A stretch of 64,000 bases of DNA from Paracoccus alkenifer (GTDB lineage Bacteria > Pseudomonadota > Alphaproteobacteria > Rhodobacterales > Rhodobacteraceae), in the NCBI RefSeq assembly GCF_900108405.1, contig NZ_FNXG01000005.1, positions 69,501 through 133,500 on the forward strand, read 5' to 3'. The position numbers and the translations under genes are program-made. A model generated the notes under the pieces. That model was not told where the DNA came from and did not search any database. It saw only the letters and a list, made by a program, of their open reading frames with translations. Below, piece after piece: positions 10,647 to 18,471 of the stretch; position 1 is the stretch's first letter, and each line of letters begins with the position of its first letter.

Positions 10647-11318
10647 CTAGCCCTTGAGGTCCAGCCCGCGCGAAGTCGGGGGTTGCCAACTGCGCGATTC
10701 AGGCACCGCGCCCGACGGGTTGGTGCCGATGGTCGAGCCGCCCACTCCGCCGGTCCAGCCCGAGGATCCGGCGCTGCCGGGCGAGGTTCCGTCCGGGGCT
10801 TCGGGGTCGGGCGGGGTCGCGGCGACGGCAACGCTGTCGGGGTCGGCCTGCCCCGAGGTTTCCAGCGATTGCGGCGACGGGGTTTCAGCGGCGGGCGCCG
10901 TGGTTTCAGCCTGTGACGGCGCGGCAGTCGGGGCAGCATCCGGGGCGGCCCGGGCGCGGGCTGCCTCGGGCGAGGTGGCGGCCTGTTCCGGCTCGGTCGG
11001 CACGCCGTCCACCACCGGCGTCGGTTCAGGCGCGGGTTCATCCGCCGGGTCAGCAGGCTGCGGTTCAACCGGCGGCGCGCTGTAGTCGGGCGCCACCGCG
11101 CGTGCGGCGATGGGTGCCGGGATCAGCGGATCGTCCACGGGAACCGGGGTAAAACCCGGCGGCTGGGGTTCCGTTGCGGTCGGGCCGGGTGCGGCCTGGC
11201 CCGCGGCGGGCGGTGTGACCGCCGGCTGGTCTGGCACGGGAGCCGCCGTCTGCGCCAGCGCGGGGCCGGCGGCAAGCAGGGCGGTCAGCAGGAACATCGG
11301 GGCGTATCGCTGGGTCAT
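10647..11318 (-). CDS. Exported Pro/Ala/Glu-rich protein of unknown function
   Basis: Not recognised. The 223-residue product begins with a signal peptide (about residues 1-22, ending AAGPALAQ). The rest is low-complexity, rich in Pro, Ala, Glu, Thr and Gly with almost no hydrophobic core, so it is probably disordered in the periplasm or envelope. The ATG at 11318 was chosen because it places the signal peptide at the N-terminus; the upstream extension has no export features. It is the last gene of the - strand run that starts with the one-carbon genes, 70 bp after its neighbour, so co-transcription is likely but unproven. Conservation is hard to judge from composition. Confidence 0.6.
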   Translation of the reverse strand: MTQRYAPMFLLTALLAAGPALAQTAAPVPDQPAVTPPAAGQAAPGPTATEPQPPGFTPVPVDDPLIPAPIAARAVAPDYSAPPVEPQPADPADEPAPEPTPVVDGVPTEPEQAATSPEAARARAAPDAAPTAAPSQAETTAPAAETPSPQSLETSGQADPDSVAVAATPPDPEAPDGTSPGSAGSSGWTGGVGGSTIGTNPSGAVPESRSWQPPTSRGLDLKG

Positions 11319-11388
11319 CTTCCGGCTTTCATCTGGCTTGCGGTTTGCGTCGTCGGACCAACCCCCACCGGCACCGGCGGTTCCCCCC

Positions 11389-11973
11389 TTACGGCAGATG
11401 CGCGGCGATGGCGCGGCCCAGCGCGAACAGCCGCTGTTCCAGAAGCACCGGCGATTCGCAGACATAGGTCAGGCTTTGCTGGCGGTCGGTGAACACCCGC
11501 ATGTCGATGTCGAGCGCGCGTTCCTCGGCGTCGATGGCGTCGAAATCAGGGGGATCGGCGGTTTCCAGTTCCGCCATGTGGCGGCGGCGGGTCTCCACCT
11601 GCCCGGCCAGCGCCACCTGCGCGTGGCCATAGCGCGAAATGCCCTGAATGATGGTGGCGCGCTGCGTGTCGATGCGCTGGAATACCGCCTGCATCAGCAG
11701 GGCCAGCGCCTGAGCATCGGCAGTGGCGGCGAAATCGGCGATCTCGGATTCCGCCTCGTCCAGGGCCATGCGGCGCTGGACCAGCCTTTCGGCCAGCGCC
11801 GCGGTTGCGGGCGGGGTCGCCGCGCCCTCGGCCGGGGGCGGGCCGGACCAAACCTGCCCCAGCGACAGCCGCGGTTGCAGGCGCTGGATACAGGGCCAGT
11901 CCGCCGTGGGCGTGGCCGCCGGTGCCGCGACCGGCACCAGCAGCGCCGCTGCCAGCAGAAGATTGCGCATCAT
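11389..11973 (-). CDS. Periplasmic protein of the PQQ/XoxF-linked ABC module
   Basis: Function unknown. The 194-residue product has a signal peptide (MRNLLLAAALLVPVAAPAA), a conserved-looking start WPCIQR followed by WSGPP, then a mostly alpha-helical, charged body. Two cysteines, one near residue 28 and one near 171 (YVCESP), could form a disulfide. Its ATG overlaps the stop of the ABC permease gene by 4 bases, so it belongs to that operon. By position it may correspond to one of the small exported proteins of the Methylorubrum lut cluster; this is inference from gene order only. Confidence 0.75.
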   Translation of the reverse strand: MMRNLLLAAALLVPVAAPAATPTADWPCIQRLQPRLSLGQVWSGPPPAEGAATPPATAALAERLVQRRMALDEAESEIADFAATADAQALALLMQAVFQRIDTQRATIIQGISRYGHAQVALAGQVETRRRHMAELETADPPDFDAIDAEERALDIDMRVFTDRQQSLTYVCESPVLLEQRLFALGRAIAAHLP

Positions 11974-12782
11974 CCCCCCTTTCGCCGGATCCCCAGCCCT
12001 CGGCCCGGATCATACATCAGCACCGCCCCGCCAAAGAACAGCGCCAGACACCCCAGCACCACCCCAAGGGACAGCCAGTTCACCTGAAGGTAAAGGGCAA
12101 AGCGGATCAACTCGACCGAATGGGTGAAGGGGTTCAGCGCGCAGATATCATGCAGCAGCACCGAGGATTCCCGCATCCGCCACAGCGGGTAAAGCGCCGA
12201 GGACGCAAAGAACATCGGGAAGATCACGAAGTTCATCACCCCCGCAAAGTTTTCCAGCTGCCGGATGGCCGAGGACAGGAACAGCCCCATCGCCCCCAGC
12301 ATCAGCCCCGACAGCAGCAGCGCCGGCAGCAGCGCCAGATAGCCCATGACGGGCGGCCGGATGCCCCAGAACCACGCGATCAGCAGGAAGGTATAGACCT
12401 GGATGATCGAGACGATCACCCCCGCCACCAGCTTGGACGCCAGCAGGAACCAGCGCGGCCAGGGGCTGACCAGCAGGGTCCGCATCGCCCCGGTTTCACG
12501 GTCATAGACCATCGACAGCGACGACTGCATCCCGTTGAACAGCTGGATCATCGCGCACAGGCCGGGGGTGACGTAGACCTCATACAGCACATAGGTCTGA
12601 TAGGGCGCGGTGATCGACAGCCCCAGCACGGCGCGGAACCCCGCGGCAAAGATGAACAGCCAGACCAGCGGCCGCACCAGCGCCGCCAGAAACCGCCCGC
12701 GCTGGTTGACAAAGCGCAGCGTCTCGCGCCGCGAGATGCCGGCAAAGACCACCCACCAGCCGGTCATGCCCCCGGTCCTCAT
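11970..12782 (-). CDS. ABC-2 type transporter permease, PQQ-alcohol/Lut-like system
   Basis: Integral membrane subunit with about six hydrophobic segments over 270 residues. The family is ABC-2 (NodJ/PedC-like): ALVRPLVWLFIFAAGF near residue 36, and NFVIFPMFFASSALYPLW followed by LNPFTHSVELIRFALY in the C-terminal half. ABC-2 permeases usually act in export, yet a periplasmic binding protein is encoded in the same operon, which is unusual. It overlaps the ATPase gene upstream and the 194-residue protein gene downstream by 4 bases each. The substrate is unknown; neighbours suggest an alcohol/PQQ or lanthanide link. Confidence 0.88.
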   Translation of the reverse strand: MRTGGMTGWWVVFAGISRRETLRFVNQRGRFLAALVRPLVWLFIFAAGFRAVLGLSITAPYQTYVLYEVYVTPGLCAMIQLFNGMQSSLSMVYDRETGAMRTLLVSPWPRWFLLASKLVAGVIVSIIQVYTFLLIAWFWGIRPPVMGYLALLPALLLSGLMLGAMGLFLSSAIRQLENFAGVMNFVIFPMFFASSALYPLWRMRESSVLLHDICALNPFTHSVELIRFALYLQVNWLSLGVVLGCLALFFGGAVLMYDPGRGLGIRRKGG

Positions 12783-13504
12783 GCCGGGATTCCGGTCAGG
12801 TCAAGAAAGGCGCGGGTCAGGTCGCCGTCGGGCGCGGCCTGCGCTGCAAGCCCGGAAAACAGCACCCGGCCCCGATGGAGGATCACCAGCCGGTCCGAGG
12901 GCGCGATCTCGTCAAGGATATGGGTGGCCCACAGCGCCGACACCCCCTGTTCCGCGATCAGCCGGCGGGTCAGGGAAAGCACCTCGGCGCGGGATTTCAC
13001 GTCAAGGCCCACGGTCGCCTCGTCCAGCAGTAGCAGTTCGGGGCGGTGGATCAGGGCGCGGGCAATTTCCGCGCGGCGCATCTGCCCACCCGACAGCGCC
13101 GAGACCCTTGCCGCCGCCTTGTCGGCCAGATCGACCTGGGCCAGCACCTCGGCCACGCGGGCGCGGGCTTTGCTGCGGGGGATGCCGTGCAGGGCGGCGT
13201 GATACATCAGGTTCTGCTGCACGGTCAGGTCGGCATCCAGCGCCCGGGACTGGAACACCACCCCCAGCCGCCGCAGCGCCGGGGCGGGGTCGCGGCGCAG
13301 GTCGTGGCCCGCGACCTCGATCACGCCCGAGCGGTTCGCGTAAAGCCGCGTGATCAGGTTGAACAGCGTCGTCTTGCCCGCCCCGTTCACCCCCAAAAGC
13401 GCGGTGAAGCTGCCGCGCGGAACGGTCAGCGACACATCGTCCAGCGCGCGAAAGGCGCCGAAACTGTGGCTGACGTTCTGGACGGAAAGTGCTTGTATGG
13501 TCAT
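12779..13504 (-). CDS. ABC transporter ATP-binding protein, PQQ-alcohol/Lut-like system
   Basis: Cytoplasmic ATPase of 241 residues partnered with the adjacent ABC-2 permease. It shows Walker A GVNGAGKTT (residues 38-46), signature LSGGQMRR, Walker B LLLLDEATVGLD and the H-loop (ATHILDE). It resembles the ATP-binding subunits grouped with PQQ-dependent alcohol dehydrogenase systems. It starts 41 bp after the acidic exported protein gene. Confidence 0.92.
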   Translation of the reverse strand: MTIQALSVQNVSHSFGAFRALDDVSLTVPRGSFTALLGVNGAGKTTLFNLITRLYANRSGVIEVAGHDLRRDPAPALRRLGVVFQSRALDADLTVQQNLMYHAALHGIPRSKARARVAEVLAQVDLADKAAARVSALSGGQMRRAEIARALIHRPELLLLDEATVGLDVKSRAEVLSLTRRLIAEQGVSALWATHILDEIAPSDRLVILHRGRVLFSGLAAQAAPDGDLTRAFLDLTGIPA

Positions 13505-13545
13505 GCGGCGAATTGAGGGGGCGGAACCCCGCCCCCGTCAAGCGA

Positions 13546-14100
13546 TCAGCGGATGTTGAACACGGCCTGCTGCGTCTCGCCGGACGATCCGGGGATCGAC
13601 AGCGTGTAGCGGCCGGGCATGATGGCGATAAAGCTGATCGTCGCCTCGCCCGCGTCGTCGAACTCGATCGAGTGGACACCCATCGGGCGGATCTCGATGT
13701 CGTTGATGACCACCTCGTTGATCCAGACGGCGCGGAAGAAATCGCCGCCCGACAGCGCCAGTTCCTGGGTGCCGTCCGCCTGGATCTTGATGCGGTAATA
13801 GCCGCCCGATTGCAGGGAATATTCACCCTCGGCCACCGGCTTGCCCGAGGACAGGGTCAGCGGCGCCAGATCTTCGCGGTTCGCGCGGGTCATGATCCCC
13901 GAGGGGCCGAAATCATGGTGCTGGACGGTGCTGGCCGCGGCGGCCGGGGCGTCATCATCATCATCGTCGTCGTCATCCCCGTCCGCGGCGGCGGGGGCGG
14001 TCTGCGCCGCGCCGTCGCCGTCGGGCGCAGCCTCGGTCTGGGCCTGCGCGGGCACCCCGATCAGCGCCGCCAGCATCGCGGCAATCAACAGCCTGGTCAT
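13546..14100 (-). CDS. Exported protein with nine-Asp tract, XoxF-linked
   Basis: Not assigned to a named family. The 184-residue product has a signal peptide (ends GVPAQAQ), a low-complexity linker with nine consecutive Asp (about residues 42-50), and a beta-rich C-terminal domain of about 120 residues. That domain ends in a cupredoxin-like strand pattern (ISFIAIMPGRYTLSIPG), but no Cys is present. The Asp run is encoded by alternating GAT/GAC triplets at 13951-13977. It lies 36 bp after the beta-propeller gene and just before the ABC ATPase gene. A cation-binding role, for example for the lanthanide or calcium used by quinoprotein dehydrogenases, is a guess from acidity and context. Confidence 0.75.
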   Translation of the reverse strand: MTRLLIAAMLAALIGVPAQAQTEAAPDGDGAAQTAPAAADGDDDDDDDDDAPAAAASTVQHHDFGPSGIMTRANREDLAPLTLSSGKPVAEGEYSLQSGGYYRIKIQADGTQELALSGGDFFRAVWINEVVINDIEIRPMGVHSIEFDDAGEATISFIAIMPGRYTLSIPGSSGETQQAVFNIR

Positions 14101-14136
14101 GTCTATCTCCCTTTGGTGTGTTCCTGGCAGGTCGGA

Positions 14137-15099
14137 TCAGTTCGGCGCGACCACCACGCCCCAGGGCTGCTGCCCCACGGGGATCGAGCGCAGCGCGGTG
14201 TTGGTGGCCACGTCGATCACGGTCACGTCGTTCGAGTTGCCGTTGGTGGTGTAAAGATGTTTTTCGTCGGGGGTAAAGGCCAGCTGCCAGACCCGCTGCC
14301 CGACAAGGATATAGTCCGTCACCTCAAGCGATTCACCGTCGATCACCGCCACGCGGTTCGCCGGTCCCAGCGCCACGAACACCTTTTTGCCGTCGGCGGT
14401 GACGCGCACCCCCACCGGCTGGATCGCCTCGGGCAGGACGCCGGGGATGTCAAAGCTGATCACCTTGGCGATTTCCTGCGAGGCCGGGTCGATCACGGTG
14501 ACGGTGCCGCCGATTTCGGCGCTGACGAACAGCTTGCTGCCGTCGTGGTTGAATTCGGCAAAGCGCGGGCGGCTGTCCACCAGCACGTTGGCAAAGATTT
14601 CAAAGGTCTCGGCGTCGATGAAATGCGCCATGTTGGTGGTTTCCGAGGTGTTGATCACCACCTTGCCGTCGGGGCTGACCCCCATGCCTTCGGGTTCCAC
14701 CCCGACCGGAATTTCGGCCAGCATCCTGTGGGTCTGGGTGTCCACCACGGTGACCAGATTGTCGTCCTCGTTGGCGATATACAGCGGGTTGCCCGAGGGG
14801 TGCAGCACGAACAGCTCGGGGTCGGGGCCGGACGGCAGGGTGTGTATTTCCTGCATGGTTTCGGGGTCAAAGACCCGCACCAGATCGTCGTCCGAGGCAC
14901 AGACATACAGTTCCTTGCCGTCGGGGCTGATGGTGATGCCGCGCGGGCGGTTGCCCACCGGATAGGTCCCCAGCACCTCAAAGGTGTCGCCGTCGATCAC
15001 GGTGACGTCGTTGCCCTTTTCGTTCGAGACATAGACCTTGGCGGCCAGCGCAGGCGTGGCGGCGATGGTCAGCAGCAGGATGGCGAGTGCGTGTTTCAT
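14137..15099 (-). CDS. YVTN-family beta-propeller protein, PQQ-catabolism associated
   Basis: Periplasmic protein of 320 residues with a signal peptide (ends ATPALA). About seven repeats follow, each with a YVSN/YVCAS-like strand, a VTVIDGDTFEV-like strand, and a PVGxxPxGxxxSPDGK turn. This matches the beta-propeller family that co-occurs with PQQ-dependent alcohol oxidation. It starts 6 bp after the binding-protein gene, so it is in the same operon. The ligand is unknown. Confidence 0.9.
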   Translation of the reverse strand: MKHALAILLLTIAATPALAAKVYVSNEKGNDVTVIDGDTFEVLGTYPVGNRPRGITISPDGKELYVCASDDDLVRVFDPETMQEIHTLPSGPDPELFVLHPSGNPLYIANEDDNLVTVVDTQTHRMLAEIPVGVEPEGMGVSPDGKVVINTSETTNMAHFIDAETFEIFANVLVDSRPRFAEFNHDGSKLFVSAEIGGTVTVIDPASQEIAKVISFDIPGVLPEAIQPVGVRVTADGKKVFVALGPANRVAVIDGESLEVTDYILVGQRVWQLAFTPDEKHLYTTNGNSNDVTVIDVATNTALRSIPVGQQPWGVVVAPN

Positions 15100-15105
15100 C
15101 GTCCC

Positions 15106-16299
15106 TCAGAATTTGCAGGCGCTTTCGGGGCGGTCGGTGCCCAGCGTATCCAGCGCGGTGACTTGATGAAGATACTGGTCCTGCGGGCTGACACTGGTGG
15201 TCACCAGCCCGGTGGTCAGCAGGATCGGCTGGCGCAGCTGGTGGTCCCAGTCGCGCAGCGTCAGTTTCTGGCCCTTGAAGCCCGCCACCTGGAAATCCTC
15301 GGACAGCATGAATTGCATCAGCGTGTCGGGGTCGGCGGATCTGGTCTGGGTCGCGGCCTCGCCCACCATGCGCAGGGCGACCCATGCCTGGTAATCTTCC
15401 TCGCGGATGTTGCGCTCGTTCAGCTTTTCAAAGCGGTTCTGGAACTGTGTGGCGCCCCAGGCTTCAAGCGCCGGGTGCCAGCTGCGCGGCACCAGCCCGG
15501 ACGATCCCGCAACCAGCCGCGCGTCCCAGGTGTGATAGGGCATCCAGTCGGCAAAGACCCCGTGTTCGTCGGCGGTGATCATGATGTCGTAATCGGGGGC
15601 GCGCTGGGTGAACACCGGCAGCTGCTGCTGGACCTGCACATGGCCGGAATCAGTGCGGCGGGCGCCGCCGGTATCCTCGAACTCTCGTTCCTCGACGATC
15701 TTGGCGCCGAATTTGGCGGCGGCGCGGCGATAGGCGTCGGCCAGCGCGATATCCTCGGGGTGGCTGCCGTGGACCAAGAGCCAGCGCGGCCAGCGTTTCC
15801 ACATCAGGAACTGCGCCAGCCCGTCGGCCAGCATGGCGTGGCTGGGGGCGGTGTGGATGAGATTGGCGCGGCAATCCGCCCCGCGCAGCGCATCGCCCCG
15901 TGCAGCGGCGTTGAAGATCAGCGCCCGGTCGCCGGCCTGATCGGCCAAGGCCAGCGTGGTCGCGTCATCGGCCAGCAGCACGACAAAGCGGATGTCCTGC
16001 GCAAGGATCGCATCCAGTTCGGCCGACGCCGTTTCCGGGGTGGCGGTAACCTCGACCGCGTCGAAATCCTGCCCCATGAAGCGGCCGGTGGTGTCGTTGT
16101 CCTCGATCGCCAGCCGCGCCCCGGCAAAGCCGAGATCCTCGGGCGCGACCTCGAGCCGCGAGATCGGGGGCAGCGCGGGCTGGTCCACCCGCAGCACCGC
16201 GGCGCGGACCAGCTGCGGGTCGTCCGGGGTCTGGGCGGCGGCTGGCAGGATCCCCGCGGCCACAAGAAACAGCACCGGGGCTGTGACGGTTGAGCGCAT
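15106..16299 (-). CDS. ABC-type periplasmic binding protein, PQQ-alcohol/LutA-like
   Basis: Exported protein of 397 residues with a signal peptide (FLVAAGILPAAAQ). It has the branched-chain-amino-acid-receptor fold pattern: an N-terminal LRVDQPALPP region, a middle block with RWLLVHGSHPEDIALADAY, and a C-terminal block with DYDIMITADEHGVF. It resembles binding proteins grouped with PQQ-dependent alcohol dehydrogenases and LutA of Methylorubrum. Start: ATG at 16299 is preferred because GCGGAGGA lies at the right distance and the signal peptide follows; a longer frame upstream lacks export features. A 175-bp gap with a repeat separates it from the previous gene, so it may have its own promoter. 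Confidence 0.88.
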   Translation of the reverse strand: MRSTVTAPVLFLVAAGILPAAAQTPDDPQLVRAAVLRVDQPALPPISRLEVAPEDLGFAGARLAIEDNDTTGRFMGQDFDAVEVTATPETASAELDAILAQDIRFVVLLADDATTLALADQAGDRALIFNAAARGDALRGADCRANLIHTAPSHAMLADGLAQFLMWKRWPRWLLVHGSHPEDIALADAYRRAAAKFGAKIVEEREFEDTGGARRTDSGHVQVQQQLPVFTQRAPDYDIMITADEHGVFADWMPYHTWDARLVAGSSGLVPRSWHPALEAWGATQFQNRFEKLNERNIREEDYQAWVALRMVGEAATQTRSADPDTLMQFMLSEDFQVAGFKGQKLTLRDWDHQLRQPILLTTGLVTTSVSPQDQYLHQVTALDTLGTDRPESACKF

Positions 16300-16415
16300 G
16301 GCATTTTCCTCCGCAATCAGTGTCCTTGGCCGCAACCCATTGTGCAAGCCGCGAAAAATTCCCCGTGGAATACCGGTTTTGCCTGCGACCTTTGGGTTAT
16401 GGCGGGCGCGGGACC

Positions 16416-16460
16416 GGGGGCTGGCCCCCGGACCCCCAGGATATTTCCACACCAAAGACG
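16416..16460 (+). repeat. Dispersed REP-like element, copy C
   Basis: A GGGGGC-TG-GCCCCC hairpin, then GGACCCCCAGGATATTT and CCAAAGACG, the same arrangement as at 10591-10636. It lies in the 175-bp gap between the binding-protein gene and the CX3CW gene and could act as an RNA processing or attenuation hairpin on either strand. Confidence 0.6.
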
Positions 16461-16474
16461 GGCAAGCGCCGCGA

Positions 16475-17017
16475 TCAGTCGGGGATGTCGGCGAAAGGCT
16501 GGGCCGGCTCTGACGTTCCGTGAAATGCCAGCCATGCGTCGGTGCCGCCGGGGAACCAGCCGACGCGGGAATGGCCGCGCAGGATGGCACGGCGGGCGGC
16601 GTTCCAGCTCATCCAGCAGTCGGACTTGCAAAAGAACACCAGCGGCGCGGCGCGGTTGTCGCCGGTCAGCCGGTCGAGCGCGGCGTAAAAGGCCGATTCG
16701 GCCTGCGGGGCAAGCCGTTCGTAGCCTGCGCCGGGCAGCCACACCGCGCCGGGGATGGTGTCATGCTCGGGGTCGCGCCACAGCGTGCCCGCAGGAAGTC
16801 CGTTGGGGCGGCGGATCTGCGGCATGACGTCGATCAGCGTGGCGCCGTCGGCCTGCCAGCCCGCCGCGGCTTCGCTGTCCAGCACGGTGGCGCCTGCCAG
16901 CGTTGCCGGCACCGGGGCGTCGTAAGGCTCGCCCCGAAAGCCGTGCGGTTCGGGGGGTGGGGTCGCGTGGGCAGCAGCGGCGGCCAGCAGCAGGGCCAGC
17001 GCCGCCAGTCGCGTCAT
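16475..17017 (-). CDS. PQQ-catabolism-associated CX3CW motif protein (rhodanese-like)
   Basis: Exported 180-residue protein with a signal peptide (ALALLLAAAAAHA) and a rhodanese-like fold pattern (LIDVMPQIRRP near residue 61, IPGAVWLPGAGY near 88). The marker is Cys130-x3-Cys134-Trp135 in FFCKSDCWMSWNAARR, typical of the family named after a CXXCW motif that co-occurs with PQQ-dependent alcohol metabolism. A redox role is possible. Its start overlaps the xoxJ stop by 4 bases. Confidence 0.88.
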   Translation of the reverse strand: MTRLAALALLLAAAAAHATPPPEPHGFRGEPYDAPVPATLAGATVLDSEAAAGWQADGATLIDVMPQIRRPNGLPAGTLWRDPEHDTIPGAVWLPGAGYERLAPQAESAFYAALDRLTGDNRAAPLVFFCKSDCWMSWNAARRAILRGHSRVGWFPGGTDAWLAFHGTSEPAQPFADIPD

Positions 17018-17868
17018 TCCCGGGGCGCCTTGCCGTAGTCGTCCACCAGCGGCACGCCCGCCTCGCGCAGGATGGCGTCGATGTCATCCTGGTTGCGGCG
17101 GATGAGGCTGTTCAGCTGCCGCTTCCATTCCTGGTCGCTTTGCCGCACCCCCATGGTGATGCGATAGTAAAGCCGCGGCCCGCCCTGTTCCCCGAGCAGC
17201 GGGGTGAATTGCAGGTCCGGGTCGTCCTTAACCAGCGGCCCCGCCAACGGTCCCCACAGCACCGCCGCATCCAGCGAGCCGTCGCGGACGCCTTGCAGCA
17301 TGTCGCCGACCGGGTTTTCCACCCGGCGGTCCACGAACAGATCCCAGCCGCGCATGTCCTTGGCCAGCCCGGCCCGCGCCATATGCGTTGCGGGCGGCGT
17401 TCCCGCCACCACGCCGAGGTTGCGGCCCCTGAGCGCCGGATCGGTCAGGTGATCCACCGAGGCCAGATCGCCGTCCCTGCGGGTCACGATCCCATAGACC
17501 GAGGTGTAGTAATGGTTGGTGTTCTGCACCAGCTCGTCACCCTGTGCATATCCGATGACCAGATCGCAATTTCCGTCGAGCAGCGTCTTGCGCACAAACC
17601 CCATACCCTGCGGGAACCAGAAATACCGCAGCGGCAGCCCCAGCCGGTCGGCCAGCAGCTCGGCGATGCGGTTTTCGAACCCCGTGCCGTCCTGGGACGA
17701 CATCGGCAGGGCTGCGGGGTCCGAACACACCCGCAGCGCCGAGGTCGAGCGCAGGTCCGCCACCTGCGCCCCCGCCGCCGTCGCGACCAGGGTGGCGGCG
17801 GCAAGCAGGACGGCCAGCGGGCGCAACTCAGCCCTCCATGCAGGAGGTTTCCTGCGCGGCGAATTCAT
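17014..17868 (-). CDS. xoxJ: XoxJ-type periplasmic binding protein
   Basis: Family 3 solute-binding-like protein associated with methanol dehydrogenases (MxaJ/XoxJ), thought to help assemble or activate XoxF. The mature part starts with LRVCSDPAALPMSS, the typical MxaJ/XoxJ N-terminus, and contains NCDLVIGYAQGDELV. ATG at 17868 gives a 284-residue product with basic N-region (SPRRK) and a signal helix. It overlaps the end of cycB by 41 bases; a TTG at 17826 would remove the overlap but also the basic N-region. It overlaps the CX3CW gene by 4 bases at its end. Confidence 0.9.
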   Translation of the reverse strand: MNSPRRKPPAWRAELRPLAVLLAAATLVATAAGAQVADLRSTSALRVCSDPAALPMSSQDGTGFENRIAELLADRLGLPLRYFWFPQGMGFVRKTLLDGNCDLVIGYAQGDELVQNTNHYYTSVYGIVTRRDGDLASVDHLTDPALRGRNLGVVAGTPPATHMARAGLAKDMRGWDLFVDRRVENPVGDMLQGVRDGSLDAAVLWGPLAGPLVKDDPDLQFTPLLGEQGGPRLYYRITMGVRQSDQEWKRQLNSLIRRNQDDIDAILREAGVPLVDDYGKAPRE

Positions 17869-18364
17869 CGGACTTGGCCTCTTTCTCGGCCGGGCGGCCG
17901 CGCGGGATGGCGCCGGTGCCGCGGGCGAGCAGATAGACATAGATGTCGTCGATATAGCACCAGGCGTTGCGGTTGGTGCCAAAGGCCGGCATCACCAGAT
18001 TGGCGGCAGTGTTGACGTCCTGCTTGCCCGAGGCCGCGATCTCCATGAACTCCCAATAGTCCATCTTTTTGGTCACGCTGTCTTTCAGACCGGGGGCATA
18101 GGTGGAACCCTCGCCGTCCGGGCCGTGGCAGACGTGACATTCCGAATGATAGCGACGGTAGCCCGAAAACGTCGCGTAATCCACCACGCCGTCCTGGACC
18201 TTGAAGGTCGGCAGATCTTCGGCGTTATACCAGCGTCCGTTTTCCATGTGGTCGGGTTCCAGGTCCAGTTCGACGCCCTGTGCCGCCACGCCGGTCGCTG
18301 CTGCGATCGCCAGCCCCAGCGTCAGGATACCACCGACGGCCCACCCGGTGTTTGCTCGGATCAT
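17828..18364 (-). CDS. cycB: Cytochrome c-553i / XoxG-like c-type cytochrome
   Basis: Periplasmic monoheme cytochrome c of 178 residues, the expected electron acceptor of XoxF. A signal peptide covers about residues 1-29 (ends GVAAQG). The heme motif is Cys76-x2-Cys79-His80 (CHVCH), and methionines further on could be the sixth ligand. It lies directly after xoxF, as in P. denitrificans where xoxF is followed by cycB. A stable hairpin sits in the 107-bp gap to xoxF. Confidence 0.93.
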   Translation of the reverse strand: MIRANTGWAVGGILTLGLAIAAATGVAAQGVELDLEPDHMENGRWYNAEDLPTFKVQDGVVDYATFSGYRRYHSECHVCHGPDGEGSTYAPGLKDSVTKKMDYWEFMEIAASGKQDVNTAANLVMPAFGTNRNAWCYIDDIYVYLLARGTGAIPRGRPAEKEAKSDEFAAQETSCMEG

Positions 18365-18404
18365 CTTGCCTCTCTCTCCCCTTCAGGCTGTCTGCGGGAC
18401 AGTT

Positions 18405-18430
18405 CCGCCCCGAGGTTATCCCCGGGGCGG
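18405..18430 (-). other. Intercistronic hairpin between xoxF and cycB
   Basis: CCGCCCCG (18405-18412) pairs with CGGGGCGG (18423-18430) around a 10-base loop. No T-run follows on the - strand. Such hairpins can stabilise an upstream message or reduce readthrough, which would let xoxF be expressed above cycB. Only the structure is seen. Confidence 0.45.
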
Positions 18431-18471
18431 CTGTCGTATAGTCACACCTTGGTCGTGTATCGCGGGCCCGA

